From an uncultured Bacilli bacterium (GTDB lineage Bacteria; Bacillota_I; Bacilli_A; RFN20; CAG-826): a stretch of 11,149 nucleotides of DNA. The DNA lies in contig CAKPJO010000043.1 of assembly GCA_934162685.1 (NCBI GenBank), forward strand, positions 1 through 11,149. The letters run 5' to 3'. Below are positions 5,996 to 11,149 of this stretch, one piece after another; position 1 is the stretch's first letter; the number at the start of each line of letters is the position of its first letter. The notes beneath the pieces are model-generated. The model was not told the origin of the DNA and searched no databases. It saw nothing but the letters and a program-made list of their open reading frames with translations. The translations under genes were made by a program, and so were the position numbers.

Positions 5996-6157
5996 GATTG
6001 CTTAAATTTAAAATCTTTAATGATTCAGATTGTTGAATTTATTAGAAATTATAAAGCTACTGAAGGCTATACTGGTTCATATATCAATAACGCTTCTAGA
6101 ACTAGAACTTTTGATAAAATTAAAAAGGTACTTAATTTATCAAAAAATGATTTTTAA
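5996..6157 (+). pseudogene. Plus-strand ORF remnant, unknown
   Basis: An open frame of 53 codons runs from just after a TAA (5993-5995) to a TAA at 6155-6157; the first ATG is at 6020 (45 residues: MIQIVEFIRNYKATEGYTGS, then YINNASRTRTFDKIKKVLNL, then SKNDF). Composition and codons look like real protein, with mixed charge and a helical end, but there is no ribosome site and the upstream frame is closed. It may be the 3' end of a decayed gene or a chance ORF. I do not recognise it. Confidence 0.3.
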
Positions 6158-6525
6158 CACCTTATTTTTGAAGGCAACTACCAAAGTCAGGTGTTATAAA
6201 ATCTTGTCTATGATTTTATTTTAAAGATGATTATAGTAAACATAATTAAAATATCCATCTAACAAAAATGCGTATTTACGCAAAAATTTTAGATAGAAAT
6301 AATAATTTAATACAAAGTACCTAGCGCTAGTTAATCTAATATTACACAACATCATTTTTCTAGTTCTATTCCCTAATTTTGAAATAAATGCTTTTGTTTA
6401 AAAAAAATAAGGCATATATTAAAGCGTTTTTTAATCTTTTATAATATTATATTTTGAACGTAGATAATTCGTTTCGATATTCTGAAAAAAGAAGTTTATA
6501 TTTCAATTAAATAATTATGCGAATT
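6158..6525. other. Decayed intergenic sequence, no intact gene
   Basis: There is no convincing gene here. A minus-strand frame is open from about 6385 to a TAA at 6221 (MMLCNIRLTSARYFVLNYYF and onward) and continues upstream with three stops, so it could be further gene debris; it has no ribosome site. Small symmetric elements include the palindrome CTAGCGCTAG (6321-6330) and a 5-bp hairpin TGCGT-ATTT-ACGCA (6269-6282) followed on the minus strand by TTTTTG, a weak terminator at best. The 17 bases at 6194-6210 repeat 4241-4257 exactly. Confidence 0.4.
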
Positions 6526-6566
6526 TATAAGATAACACTATGGTTTATAATATATGTTATCTTATA
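6526..6566. repeat. 12-bp perfect inverted repeat
   Basis: TATAAGATAACA (6526-6537) and TGTTATCTTATA (6555-6566) are perfect complements around a 17-nt loop. There is no T-run directly after either arm on either strand. It lies about 190 bp upstream of the ABC exporter ATPase gene, next to repeat copy 2. It could be an operator, a decayed terminator or a mobile-element relic. Confidence 0.6.
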
Positions 6567-6571
6567 TTTAT

Positions 6572-6684
6572 AAATATTTATTCTAATAATATAGATAACT
6601 TATCACCTAACTATATAATTTTCTAAACGCTAATTAAATGCTCTTAATAATAATCTAGAACATTTTTAAATTGTTTTTTACTAT
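6572..6684. repeat. Copy 2 of the diverged 113-bp direct repeat
   Basis: This is the partner of 5796-5908, 776 bp away in the same orientation. Its minus-strand reading (SKKQFKNVLDYY, then a stop, then EHLISV) is interrupted by several stops, so it is also non-coding debris. It ends just before the exporter promoter, so the live exporter genes follow immediately after old sequence. Confidence 0.7.
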
Positions 6685-6701
6685 ATAGCATTGAGAACTA
6701 A

Positions 6702-6735
6702 TTGCATAAAATTATTAAATAGTTCATAATAGTTC
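6702..6735 (+). promoter_or_regulatory. Candidate promoter with TAGTTC repeats for the ABC exporter operon
   Basis: TTGCAT (6702-6707), a 17-nt spacer and CATAAT (6725-6730) would start a transcript near 6737. TAGTTC occurs at 6720-6725 and 6730-6735 (one turn apart), with the inverted GAACTA at 6695-6700, which might be an operator. Related exporters are often controlled by a GntR-type repressor encoded in the same operon, but none is present here. Confidence 0.4.
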
Positions 6736-6757
6736 TAACGAAGGGAAACATTACTCT

Positions 6758-7462
6758 ATGTCACTAATTGAATTTAAAAATGTTTGTTTTAAGTATAAAG
6801 GTAGTAATGAACAAGCTTTATCAGATATTAATTTATCAATTAACGAGGGGCAAATAATTGGTTTACTAGGTCCTAATGGCGCTGGTAAAACTACTTTGAT
6901 TAAATTAATTGTAGGATTATTAAAAAACTTTACCGGTGAACTTACTATTGATGGTCACCCAATTGATGAACACACCAAGTCAATTGTAAGTTATCTACCT
7001 GATAGAACTTATATTGATGAGGAATTAAAAATCAAAGATGTTGTTGATATGTTTAAAGATTACTATAAAGATTTTAACATGGAAAAGTTAGATAATTTAT
7101 TAACAAATATGCATCTTTCTTTGGGGACCACTATTAAAACATTATCTAAAGGTAATAAAGAAAAATTACAACTCGCCCTTGTTTTAGCGCGTGACGCTAA
7201 AATATATATATTAGATGAGCCTATCGCTGGTGTTGATCCAGCACAACGCGAATATATCATTAACACAATCTTAGCAAATTATGCTAAAGACGCTGTTGTG
7301 ATTATATCCACTCATTTAATTGAAGATATTGAATCAATATTAGACCGCGCTATTATGATAAAGTATGGTTCAATTATTCTTGATGACAGTGTTTCTAACT
7401 TAATGACCTTGCATGATAATAAATCGCTTAATGATTTATTTAAGGAGGTATTTAGATGTTAA
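6758..7462 (+). CDS. ABC exporter ATPase (BcrA/YtrB-like)
   Basis: This is the ATP-binding subunit of an ABC-2 type exporter of the kind linked to bacitracin or cell-wall-antibiotic response. The 234-residue protein has Walker A GPNGAGKTT (about 38-46), a variant signature LSKGNKEKLQLALVL, Walker B IYILDEPIAGVDP and a switch His in STHL. The LSKGNKEK form in place of LSGGQ is typical of this GntR-associated YtrB branch. The ATG at 6758 has AAGGG 12 nt upstream, a weak ribosome site. The next gene, the membrane subunit, overlaps it by 7 nt, so the two form one operon. The substrate cannot be told from the sequence. The usual accompanying GntR repressor is absent. Confidence 0.9.
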   Translation: MSLIEFKNVCFKYKGSNEQALSDINLSINEGQIIGLLGPNGAGKTTLIKLIVGLLKNFTGELTIDGHPIDEHTKSIVSYLPDRTYIDEELKIKDVVDMFKDYYKDFNMEKLDNLLTNMHLSLGTTIKTLSKGNKEKLQLALVLARDAKIYILDEPIAGVDPAQREYIINTILANYAKDAVVIISTHLIEDIESILDRAIMIKYGSIILDDSVSNLMTLHDNKSLNDLFKEVFRC

Positions 7463-8304
7463 CGCTTATTAAACACGACTTAATAAATACTAGAAAAAAG
7501 TTTATTATAGCCTTTATTGTTTTATTAGCTCTTAGTATTTTATTTCCTCTTACCGGTTTAGGATATGGTAATTATGATGCTAGCGATAGTGCTGAAGTCG
7601 GAATGCTTGTATTAGGACTTATTACTACTCTATCTATAACTACTTTCTTTATCATTGGTATTTCACTTCTTTCTATTGCTATTAAGCAATTCCAAAAGTC
7701 TTTATTTTCTAATCAAGGTTATTTAACATTTACCTTACCTTTTAAAATGTGGCAAATAGTTTTATCTAAGATTATTACTTTTATTATTTGGTCGTTTAGT
7801 TTTATACTCATATACTTTATTTCATTAAATATTCTAGTATTAGAATTTAATGGCATTCTTCTAGCAAAAGGGTATGAAACTGTTTCAATTGCTTCTTTCT
7901 ATGAAGGTTTATGGAAAATAATAGAGAGTGTAGCTATATCAAGATATTTTTCGATATTTTTAGCATGGGCCCCAAGCAACTATGAGCCTAATGCCTTTGT
8001 CATTACTATTTCTGTTATTCATTTAATATTATATATTCCTTTATTCATATGTATTATCTTATTATGCTATAGTCTTTCTCATAGTAGCCTAATTAAAAAT
8101 TCTAAATCTTGGGTATCCGCAATATTATTCGTTATAATTGCTTACTTATTAATATTTTGCACTAATATAATCTTATGGCTTATTGCGCGTTATATTGAGG
8201 CGACAATATTACCATTCGTCTACGATTTATTAGCGGTCATTGCTATCATTATTGGTTCATTTGTAATATCGGTTAATATATTAGAAAACAAATTGGAATT
8301 TTAA
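7456..8304 (+). CDS. ABC-2 exporter membrane subunit
   Basis: This is the membrane partner of the ATPase encoded just upstream. The 282-residue protein has about six hydrophobic segments (near 16-36, 48-74, 104-130, 181-205, 215-240 and 255-276). Before the third segment it carries NQGYLTFTLPFKMWQIVLSK, a block commonly seen in Firmicutes ABC-2 permeases paired with YtrB-like ATPases. Its strong ribosome site AAGGAGGT (7442-7449) lies inside the end of the ATPase gene and the starts overlap by 7 nt, ensuring coupled expression. The N-terminus (MLTLIKHDLINTRKKF) is a short cytoplasmic amphipathic stretch, also typical. A strong terminator follows, so the operon has two genes only. Confidence 0.85.
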   Translation: MLTLIKHDLINTRKKFIIAFIVLLALSILFPLTGLGYGNYDASDSAEVGMLVLGLITTLSITTFFIIGISLLSIAIKQFQKSLFSNQGYLTFTLPFKMWQIVLSKIITFIIWSFSFILIYFISLNILVLEFNGILLAKGYETVSIASFYEGLWKIIESVAISRYFSIFLAWAPSNYEPNAFVITISVIHLILYIPLFICIILLCYSLSHSSLIKNSKSWVSAILFVIIAYLLIFCTNIILWLIARYIEATILPFVYDLLAVIAIIIGSFVISVNILENKLEF

Positions 8305-8332
8305 AATCATTGCAAATTCAATATATTTAGTT

Positions 8333-8360
8333 AAATCATACTGAAAAGTATGATTTTTCT
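8333..8360 (+). terminator. Rho-independent terminator with GAAA tetraloop
   Basis: AAATCATACT (8333-8342) and AGTATGATTT (8347-8356) form a perfect 10-bp stem closed by GAAA, a stable GNRA loop, and end in a T-rich run TTTTTCT. It lies about 28 nt after the permease stop and closes the exporter operon. The reverse strand would be A-rich then T-rich, so some bidirectional use is possible. Confidence 0.85.
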
Positions 8361-8391
8361 ATTTGTTAAACTTTATTTTTTATTAAAAAAA

Positions 8392-8404
8392 TACTATCAT
8401 AGTA
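8392..8404 (+). promoter_or_regulatory. Possible -10/operator before the Mrr-fold gene
   Basis: TACTAT-C-ATAGTA is a perfect 13-bp symmetric element 19 nt upstream of the start at 8423; TACTAT resembles a -10. No clear -35 was found at the right distance, so this is tentative. Confidence 0.25.
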
Positions 8405-8422
8405 ATGTTTGGAGGTGGCAAT

Positions 8423-9655
8423 ATGCTTGTTACATTAAATACTTTTGATACTAAAGATTTAATTGTTCTAATTATTGCCATACTTATTTTAATTTCCCTA
8501 ATTGCTTTATGTAATTTCCGTTTATTTAAAAAGCATATTAGTCACGCTTTATATTATCATCGTTATAATAAAGCCTTAATGAAATATGAAAAGAAATTAA
8601 ATATATCTTTAAAAAGCAAAAGAATTCATGTTACCGCACCTAATCGTATAAGTTATAACGATATTGCTCGTAATATTGAAAACTTTGATATCATTAATGA
8701 AAATTGTATTGATTTAATTAATGCACATAATAAAAGCAGCAAAAAACGTATAAAAGATATTGGTTTTGATTTAGATGCTTTACAAGAATTACCAAAGCTT
8801 ATTGATGTACGTGGATATAATGATGTATATGAAGAAAAATTAATTAAAGATATTTTAAAGCATACTTTTATCAAAAGAAAATTACCCACTATTGATCGTA
8901 TGTTAATTAAATGCTTTGGTGATGAAAACTATTTTACCTATCAAAACTCCGTTATTTTTGTATTAAATGATCGTTTAATTAAAGTAAATATTGATAAGAA
9001 TAAATTAATTAAACCACGTACTTATCACTTTGATGATATAACAATCGCAATGGAGCATTTAAAGAAAACACGTTTACTTGATTATTATCATATTGCTATT
9101 TGTTATGATGAAGAAATATTATTTACTAAAAATATTAAATGTTTAACTAAGCATAGCGATATATATAAAACTATTCTTGATTTAAGTGATTCTCTTGATA
9201 TGTATCAAAATTGTTCCAATATTGTTGATGCTTTAAATAAGTATAAACATATTGAAAAAGTAAATGAAAACACTATTAATAAAATTGAAACAATGTCGAG
9301 TAGAAAATTTATGTCTTGGATTCAATATGCTTTTAAATCTATTTATAAAACGGATGTTGAACTTAAAAGTGACGAAAACTATGGTTATTATTTATTAATG
9401 CAACCATCAGAAAAGCATGGTTCAGTAGTGGTTATAGTAAGAAGACACCAAGATAAAATTAGTTCTTCTTCTATTAAAACATTAAAAGAAATCCAAACTA
9501 AAGAAAATACTGATGAAGCCTGGCTTATCACTAATAGTGATTATACACGTAATTCTATCTCTTTAGCAGAAACTTTAAATATCAAATTATTAGATAAAAG
9601 TGATCTAGAACACATTGTAAATAAATATAATACTAATTACTATCAAGGATTTTAG
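8423..9655 (+). CDS. Membrane-anchored Mrr-fold (restriction endonuclease-like) protein
   Basis: From the ATG at 8423 this is a 410-residue protein with one N-terminal membrane helix (about 12-30), a charged, helix-rich middle region and a C-terminal domain (about 290-395) with the pattern of Mrr-like restriction-endonuclease folds. The blocks are GYYLLMQPSEKHGSVVVIVR, a helical linker, then EAWLITNSDYTRNSISLAET and NIKLLDKSDLEHIVNKY. In active members the first block usually has an Asp (GxDl) and the second a QxK/ExK; here those places read YGYY and VIVRR, so cleavage may be lost. An in-frame ATG at 8405 gives a protein six residues longer, but GGAGGTG (8411-8417) lies between the two and correctly positions the second ATG. 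It stands alone between two terminators. Role unknown; it may sense or bind nucleic acid at the membrane. Confidence 0.65.
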   Translation: MLVTLNTFDTKDLIVLIIAILILISLIALCNFRLFKKHISHALYYHRYNKALMKYEKKLNISLKSKRIHVTAPNRISYNDIARNIENFDIINENCIDLINAHNKSSKKRIKDIGFDLDALQELPKLIDVRGYNDVYEEKLIKDILKHTFIKRKLPTIDRMLIKCFGDENYFTYQNSVIFVLNDRLIKVNIDKNKLIKPRTYHFDDITIAMEHLKKTRLLDYYHIAICYDEEILFTKNIKCLTKHSDIYKTILDLSDSLDMYQNCSNIVDALNKYKHIEKVNENTINKIETMSSRKFMSWIQYAFKSIYKTDVELKSDENYGYYLLMQPSEKHGSVVVIVRRHQDKISSSSIKTLKEIQTKENTDEAWLITNSDYTRNSISLAETLNIKLLDKSDLEHIVNKYNTNYYQGF

Positions 9656-9661
9656 TAATAG

Positions 9662-9691
9662 TTGCATTTTACACGAGAATCATAATATAAT
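9662..9691 (+). promoter_or_regulatory. Candidate promoter for a short plus-strand RNA
   Basis: TTGCAT (9662-9667), an 18-nt spacer and a perfect TATAAT (9686-9691) would start a transcript near 9698. The first thing downstream is the strong hairpin at 9722-9748, so a short RNA of about 55-60 nt would result. No ribosome site with an ORF fits it. Confidence 0.5.
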
Positions 9692-9721
9692 AATTATGTG
9701 CATAGATGCCAGCACAAAGGA

Positions 9722-9748
9722 AAACGACAGGTTTGGGGCCTGTCGTTT
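9722..9748. terminator. Strong 10-bp hairpin, probable bidirectional terminator
   Basis: AAACGACAGG (9722-9731) and CCTGTCGTTT (9739-9748) form a perfect 10-bp stem with a 7-nt loop, much richer in GC than its surroundings. On the plus strand it is followed by AAGCGTTTTAG and on the minus strand by TCCTTTG, so the U-tract is short either way. It is flanked by the direct repeat CATAGATGCCA (9701-9711 and 9770-9780). It could end the Mrr-fold transcript, a short plus-strand RNA and the opposing minus-strand RNA. Confidence 0.6.
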
Positions 9749-9789
9749 AAGCGTTTTAGTGGAAGTTTACATAGATGCCAATAGTAAGT

Positions 9790-9855
9790 CTATCGTTTTT
9801 TATCTTCTTTTAATATTAATAAAACTATTAAAAGTATTACTACTAATGTTTCCAT
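9790..9855 (-). CDS. Tiny hydrophobic ORF, toxin-like
   Basis: The minus strand encodes a 21-residue peptide beginning METLVVILLIVLLILK and ending in EDKKR: one membrane helix with a charged tail, the form of small type I toxins in Firmicutes (holin-like/TxpA/Fst-like groups). It has no ribosome site of its own. A strong AAGGAGG (9927-9921) instead precedes an upstream ATG at 9915 in the same frame. That ATG opens a 12-codon leader (MASTRKEVLLVQ, stop at 9877-9879), so translation could be coupled or the gene may be degraded. The plus strand also has a 69-codon frame over this region (9696-9905), largely the mirror of the hydrophobic stretch and without a ribosome site. Evidence for translation is composition only. 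Confidence 0.3.
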   Translation of the reverse strand: METLVVILLIVLLILKEDKKR

Positions 9856-9876
9856 TATTAGTCATTAATCTACTTA

Positions 9877-9927
9877 CTATTGCACTAGCAAAACTTCCTT
9901 TCTAGTGCTGGCCATATGTGCCTCCTT
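9877..9927 (-). promoter_or_regulatory. Strong ribosome site, 12-codon leader ORF and hairpin
   Basis: On the minus strand AAGGAGG (9927-9921) lies 5 nt before the ATG at 9915, which opens a 12-codon ORF. Right behind it GCACTAG (9908-9902) pairs with CTAGTGC (9888-9882) over a 13-nt loop. GCCAGCAC at the start of this ORF could also pair with GTGCTGGC near the far end of the same transcript (complement of 9708-9715). These features would let RNA structure control initiation. Upstream, TATATATAGT near 9950-9960 is a possible -10. Confidence 0.4.
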
Positions 9928-10014
9928 ATATACGCTAGGGATTGCTCCCCACTATATATATAAATAGAAGATTTTCATTTTCCGAATAAATTATTAAATT
10001 TTACATTTGTTCTT

Positions 10015-10043
10015 TTTACAACATGCAAATATTATGCTAATAT
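10015..10043 (+). promoter_or_regulatory. Promoter of the secreted-protein gene
   Basis: TTTACA (10015-10020), a 17-nt spacer and TAATAT (10038-10043) preceded by TGC, an extended -10, lie 37 nt before the ATG at 10081. The alternative TTGTTC-N17-TATTAT overlaps it. The ribosome site AGGAAAGGA (10061-10069) follows. Confidence 0.5.
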
Positions 10044-10080
10044 TTATTCTAAAAGCATTTAGGAAAGGAAAATTTAATTT

Positions 10081-11149
10081 ATGAAAAAAGCAAAAAAATT
10101 ATCATTATTAATTGCTGCTGGGGTGCTAATAATGGGGGGGTATTTGGTTAATTCTAAAAATAATTTGCAAGGAGGAATAGTTGCTAAAGCCGAAGAAGCT
10201 ACTATTGTACCAACAACATTAAGTCGTAGTAATACAGCAGCAGAATTTTATGAGGGTGAAAGTTTCACTTTAGGAAGCAGTGCTAAAATAACTGTTACTT
10301 ATAGTGATAAATCAACAAAAACGCTTACTGAAAGTGATAAGGGTTTATCATATACAATTAACGACGAAAAGTTAAATATTGGAGATAAATTAGTTGCAAG
10401 TAAACATAATAATGGAAGAGTAATGATTTATTACACAGAAGGTGAAACAACCATTAAATTATCTAGAATTTATTCATTAACAGTTCACTCAATGATTGAA
10501 GAGCCAGAAAATGGTAGTTGGCAATTAGTTACTAGCGAATCACAATTAGTTTCTGGAGACAAAGTTATTATTGCTAGTTCCAAAAACAAAAAGGCTGCAA
10601 GTTATTTAAAAGATGGTTATATGCTTGATACAGATATTACTGTTTTCGACGATTCATCTAGTATTGAAATAAATAATTCTACAATGATATTAGAACTATA
10701 CAAATCTAATGATTATTGGATGTTTAAAGATGGTGATAATGATTTATTAGCTGCAAAACAATTAAAATCACTAAAATGGTTTGAAGCCTCAGAAGTAAAC
10801 ACATGGCAAATATCTATTGCCGCTAGTGGTGATGCAACAATTTCTAGTACTAATTCAGACTATAGTTATATTCAATATAATGCAAGATATGATAGATTTA
10901 ACAACTACGCATCAAGTACTAATGGAGCTTCTCTTCCTCAAATATATAAGTTTGTAGAAGATGATTCTAGTGATAAGTTTATTCAAGATTGGTCTACCTT
11001 TAGAGCGAAAGGTGGTAACGAAGGAATATGTTACTATTTAAAAAGTGAAAATCGTGCTGAATTAGATAAAATGTTAGCAAGATATGATGCATTTGAAGAC
11101 ACTAGCGCTATCGACGCATCAGAAGATATAACAGGTGTAACAATAGGGG
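10081..11149 (+). CDS. Secreted protein with Ig-like domain (partial, runs off window end)
   Basis: The first 356 residues of an exported protein. A basic start (MKKAKK), a hydrophobic core to about residue 23 and an AKA/EE site near residue 37 make a Sec signal peptide. Residues about 40-137 look like a bacterial Ig-like domain of the Big_3 type (EGESFTL, KITVTYSDKSTKTLTE, ending YSLTVHS). Residues about 147-290 (WQLVTSESQLVSGDKVIIAS to LPQIYKF) match a beta-rich repeat domain I recall from large secreted proteins and nucleases of gut Bacteroidetes and Firmicutes. The following DKFIQDWSTFRAKGG and MLARYDAF stretch is typical of such proteins in gut Bacilli. No catalytic domain is within the window and the C-terminus is missing. 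The signal peptide codons contain a run of seven G (10134-10140). It has its own promoter and stands alone. Confidence 0.7.
   Translation, partial: MKKAKKLSLLIAAGVLIMGGYLVNSKNNLQGGIVAKAEEATIVPTTLSRSNTAAEFYEGESFTLGSSAKITVTYSDKSTKTLTESDKGLSYTINDEKLNIGDKLVASKHNNGRVMIYYTEGETTIKLSRIYSLTVHSMIEEPENGSWQLVTSESQLVSGDKVIIASSKNKKAASYLKDGYMLDTDITVFDDSSSIEINNSTMILELYKSNDYWMFKDGDNDLLAAKQLKSLKWFEASEVNTWQISIAASGDATISSTNSDYSYIQYNARYDRFNNYASSTNGASLPQIYKFVEDDSSDKFIQDWSTFRAKGGNEGICYYLKSENRAELDKMLARYDAFEDTSAIDASEDITGVTIG

Noticed and set aside
6156..6195. AACACCT/AGGTGTT hairpin as a terminator
   Set aside because: 26-nt loop and no T-run on either strand.
6030..6224. 64-codon plus-strand ORF of Leu/Ile-rich composition
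   Set aside because: Starts at TTG without a ribosome site and is an out-of-frame reading of the better 5996-6157 frame.
5600..6757. Replication origin or terminus at the gene-orientation switch
   Set aside because: AT-rich and divergent, but no TTATCCACA-type DnaA boxes and no dnaA, dnaN or similar genes were seen; decayed genes explain the region better.
9696..9905. 69-codon plus-strand ORF
   Set aside because: No ribosome site, its ATG sits right after the promoter -10, it runs through the strong hairpin, and its hydrophobic part mirrors the opposite-strand frame.

Overview
The window comes from a very AT-rich, low-GC Gram-positive genome that uses the standard bacterial code (TGG for Trp, TGA as a stop in several genes). 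Consensus-like sigma-A promoters, strong AGGAGG ribosome sites, the ecfA1-ecfA2 gene order and a secreted protein of a type common in gut Bacilli all point to an Erysipelotrichales/RF39/Acholeplasma-like lineage. That placement is inference. Genes from 1 to about 5.5 kb lie on the minus strand and genes from 6.76 kb to the end lie on the plus strand. They are separated by about 1.2 kb of decayed sequence.

Minus-strand housekeeping block (1-1989): an extended -10 promoter inside a perfect inverted repeat drives a tightly packed operon. It encodes a dCMP/deoxycytidylate deaminase, a 68-residue two-helix membrane protein, EcfA1 and EcfA2 (the two ATPases of the ECF vitamin/metal uptake energising module). 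EcfA2 runs off the window and loses family similarity in its last ~65 bases.

Accessory minus-strand block (2183-5569): an AlbA_2/HATPase/winged-helix regulator is bracketed by two copies of a 66-bp array of ACTTCAATG-like units spaced by one DNA turn. One copy contains a consensus promoter and the other is folded into the gene's terminator. Next come a GtrA-family membrane protein and a RhuM-Fic fusion. The Shine-Dalgarno of the RhuM-Fic gene is separated from its ATG by a hairpin, and its Fic motif has Cys where Asn is expected.

Decayed zone (5570-6757): a broken minus-strand gene with a clean 36-codon C-terminus, a second diverged copy of part of it 776 bp away, a plus-strand ORF remnant, and a 12-bp inverted repeat.

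Plus-strand block (6702-11149): a two-gene ABC-2 exporter (ATPase plus permease, overlapping by 7 nt) ends in a GAAA-tetraloop terminator. It is followed by a membrane-anchored Mrr-fold protein that seems to lack the nuclease residues. A compact structured intergenic locus (about 9662-9960) with opposing promoters, a shared hairpin and a tiny hydrophobic ORF resembles a type I toxin-antitoxin locus. The window ends in a secreted Ig-like-domain protein with a G7 tract in its signal-peptide codons.

Most novel candidates: the twin phased-repeat arrays around the AlbA_2 gene, the split ribosome site of rhuM-fic, and the small structured locus near 9.8 kb.
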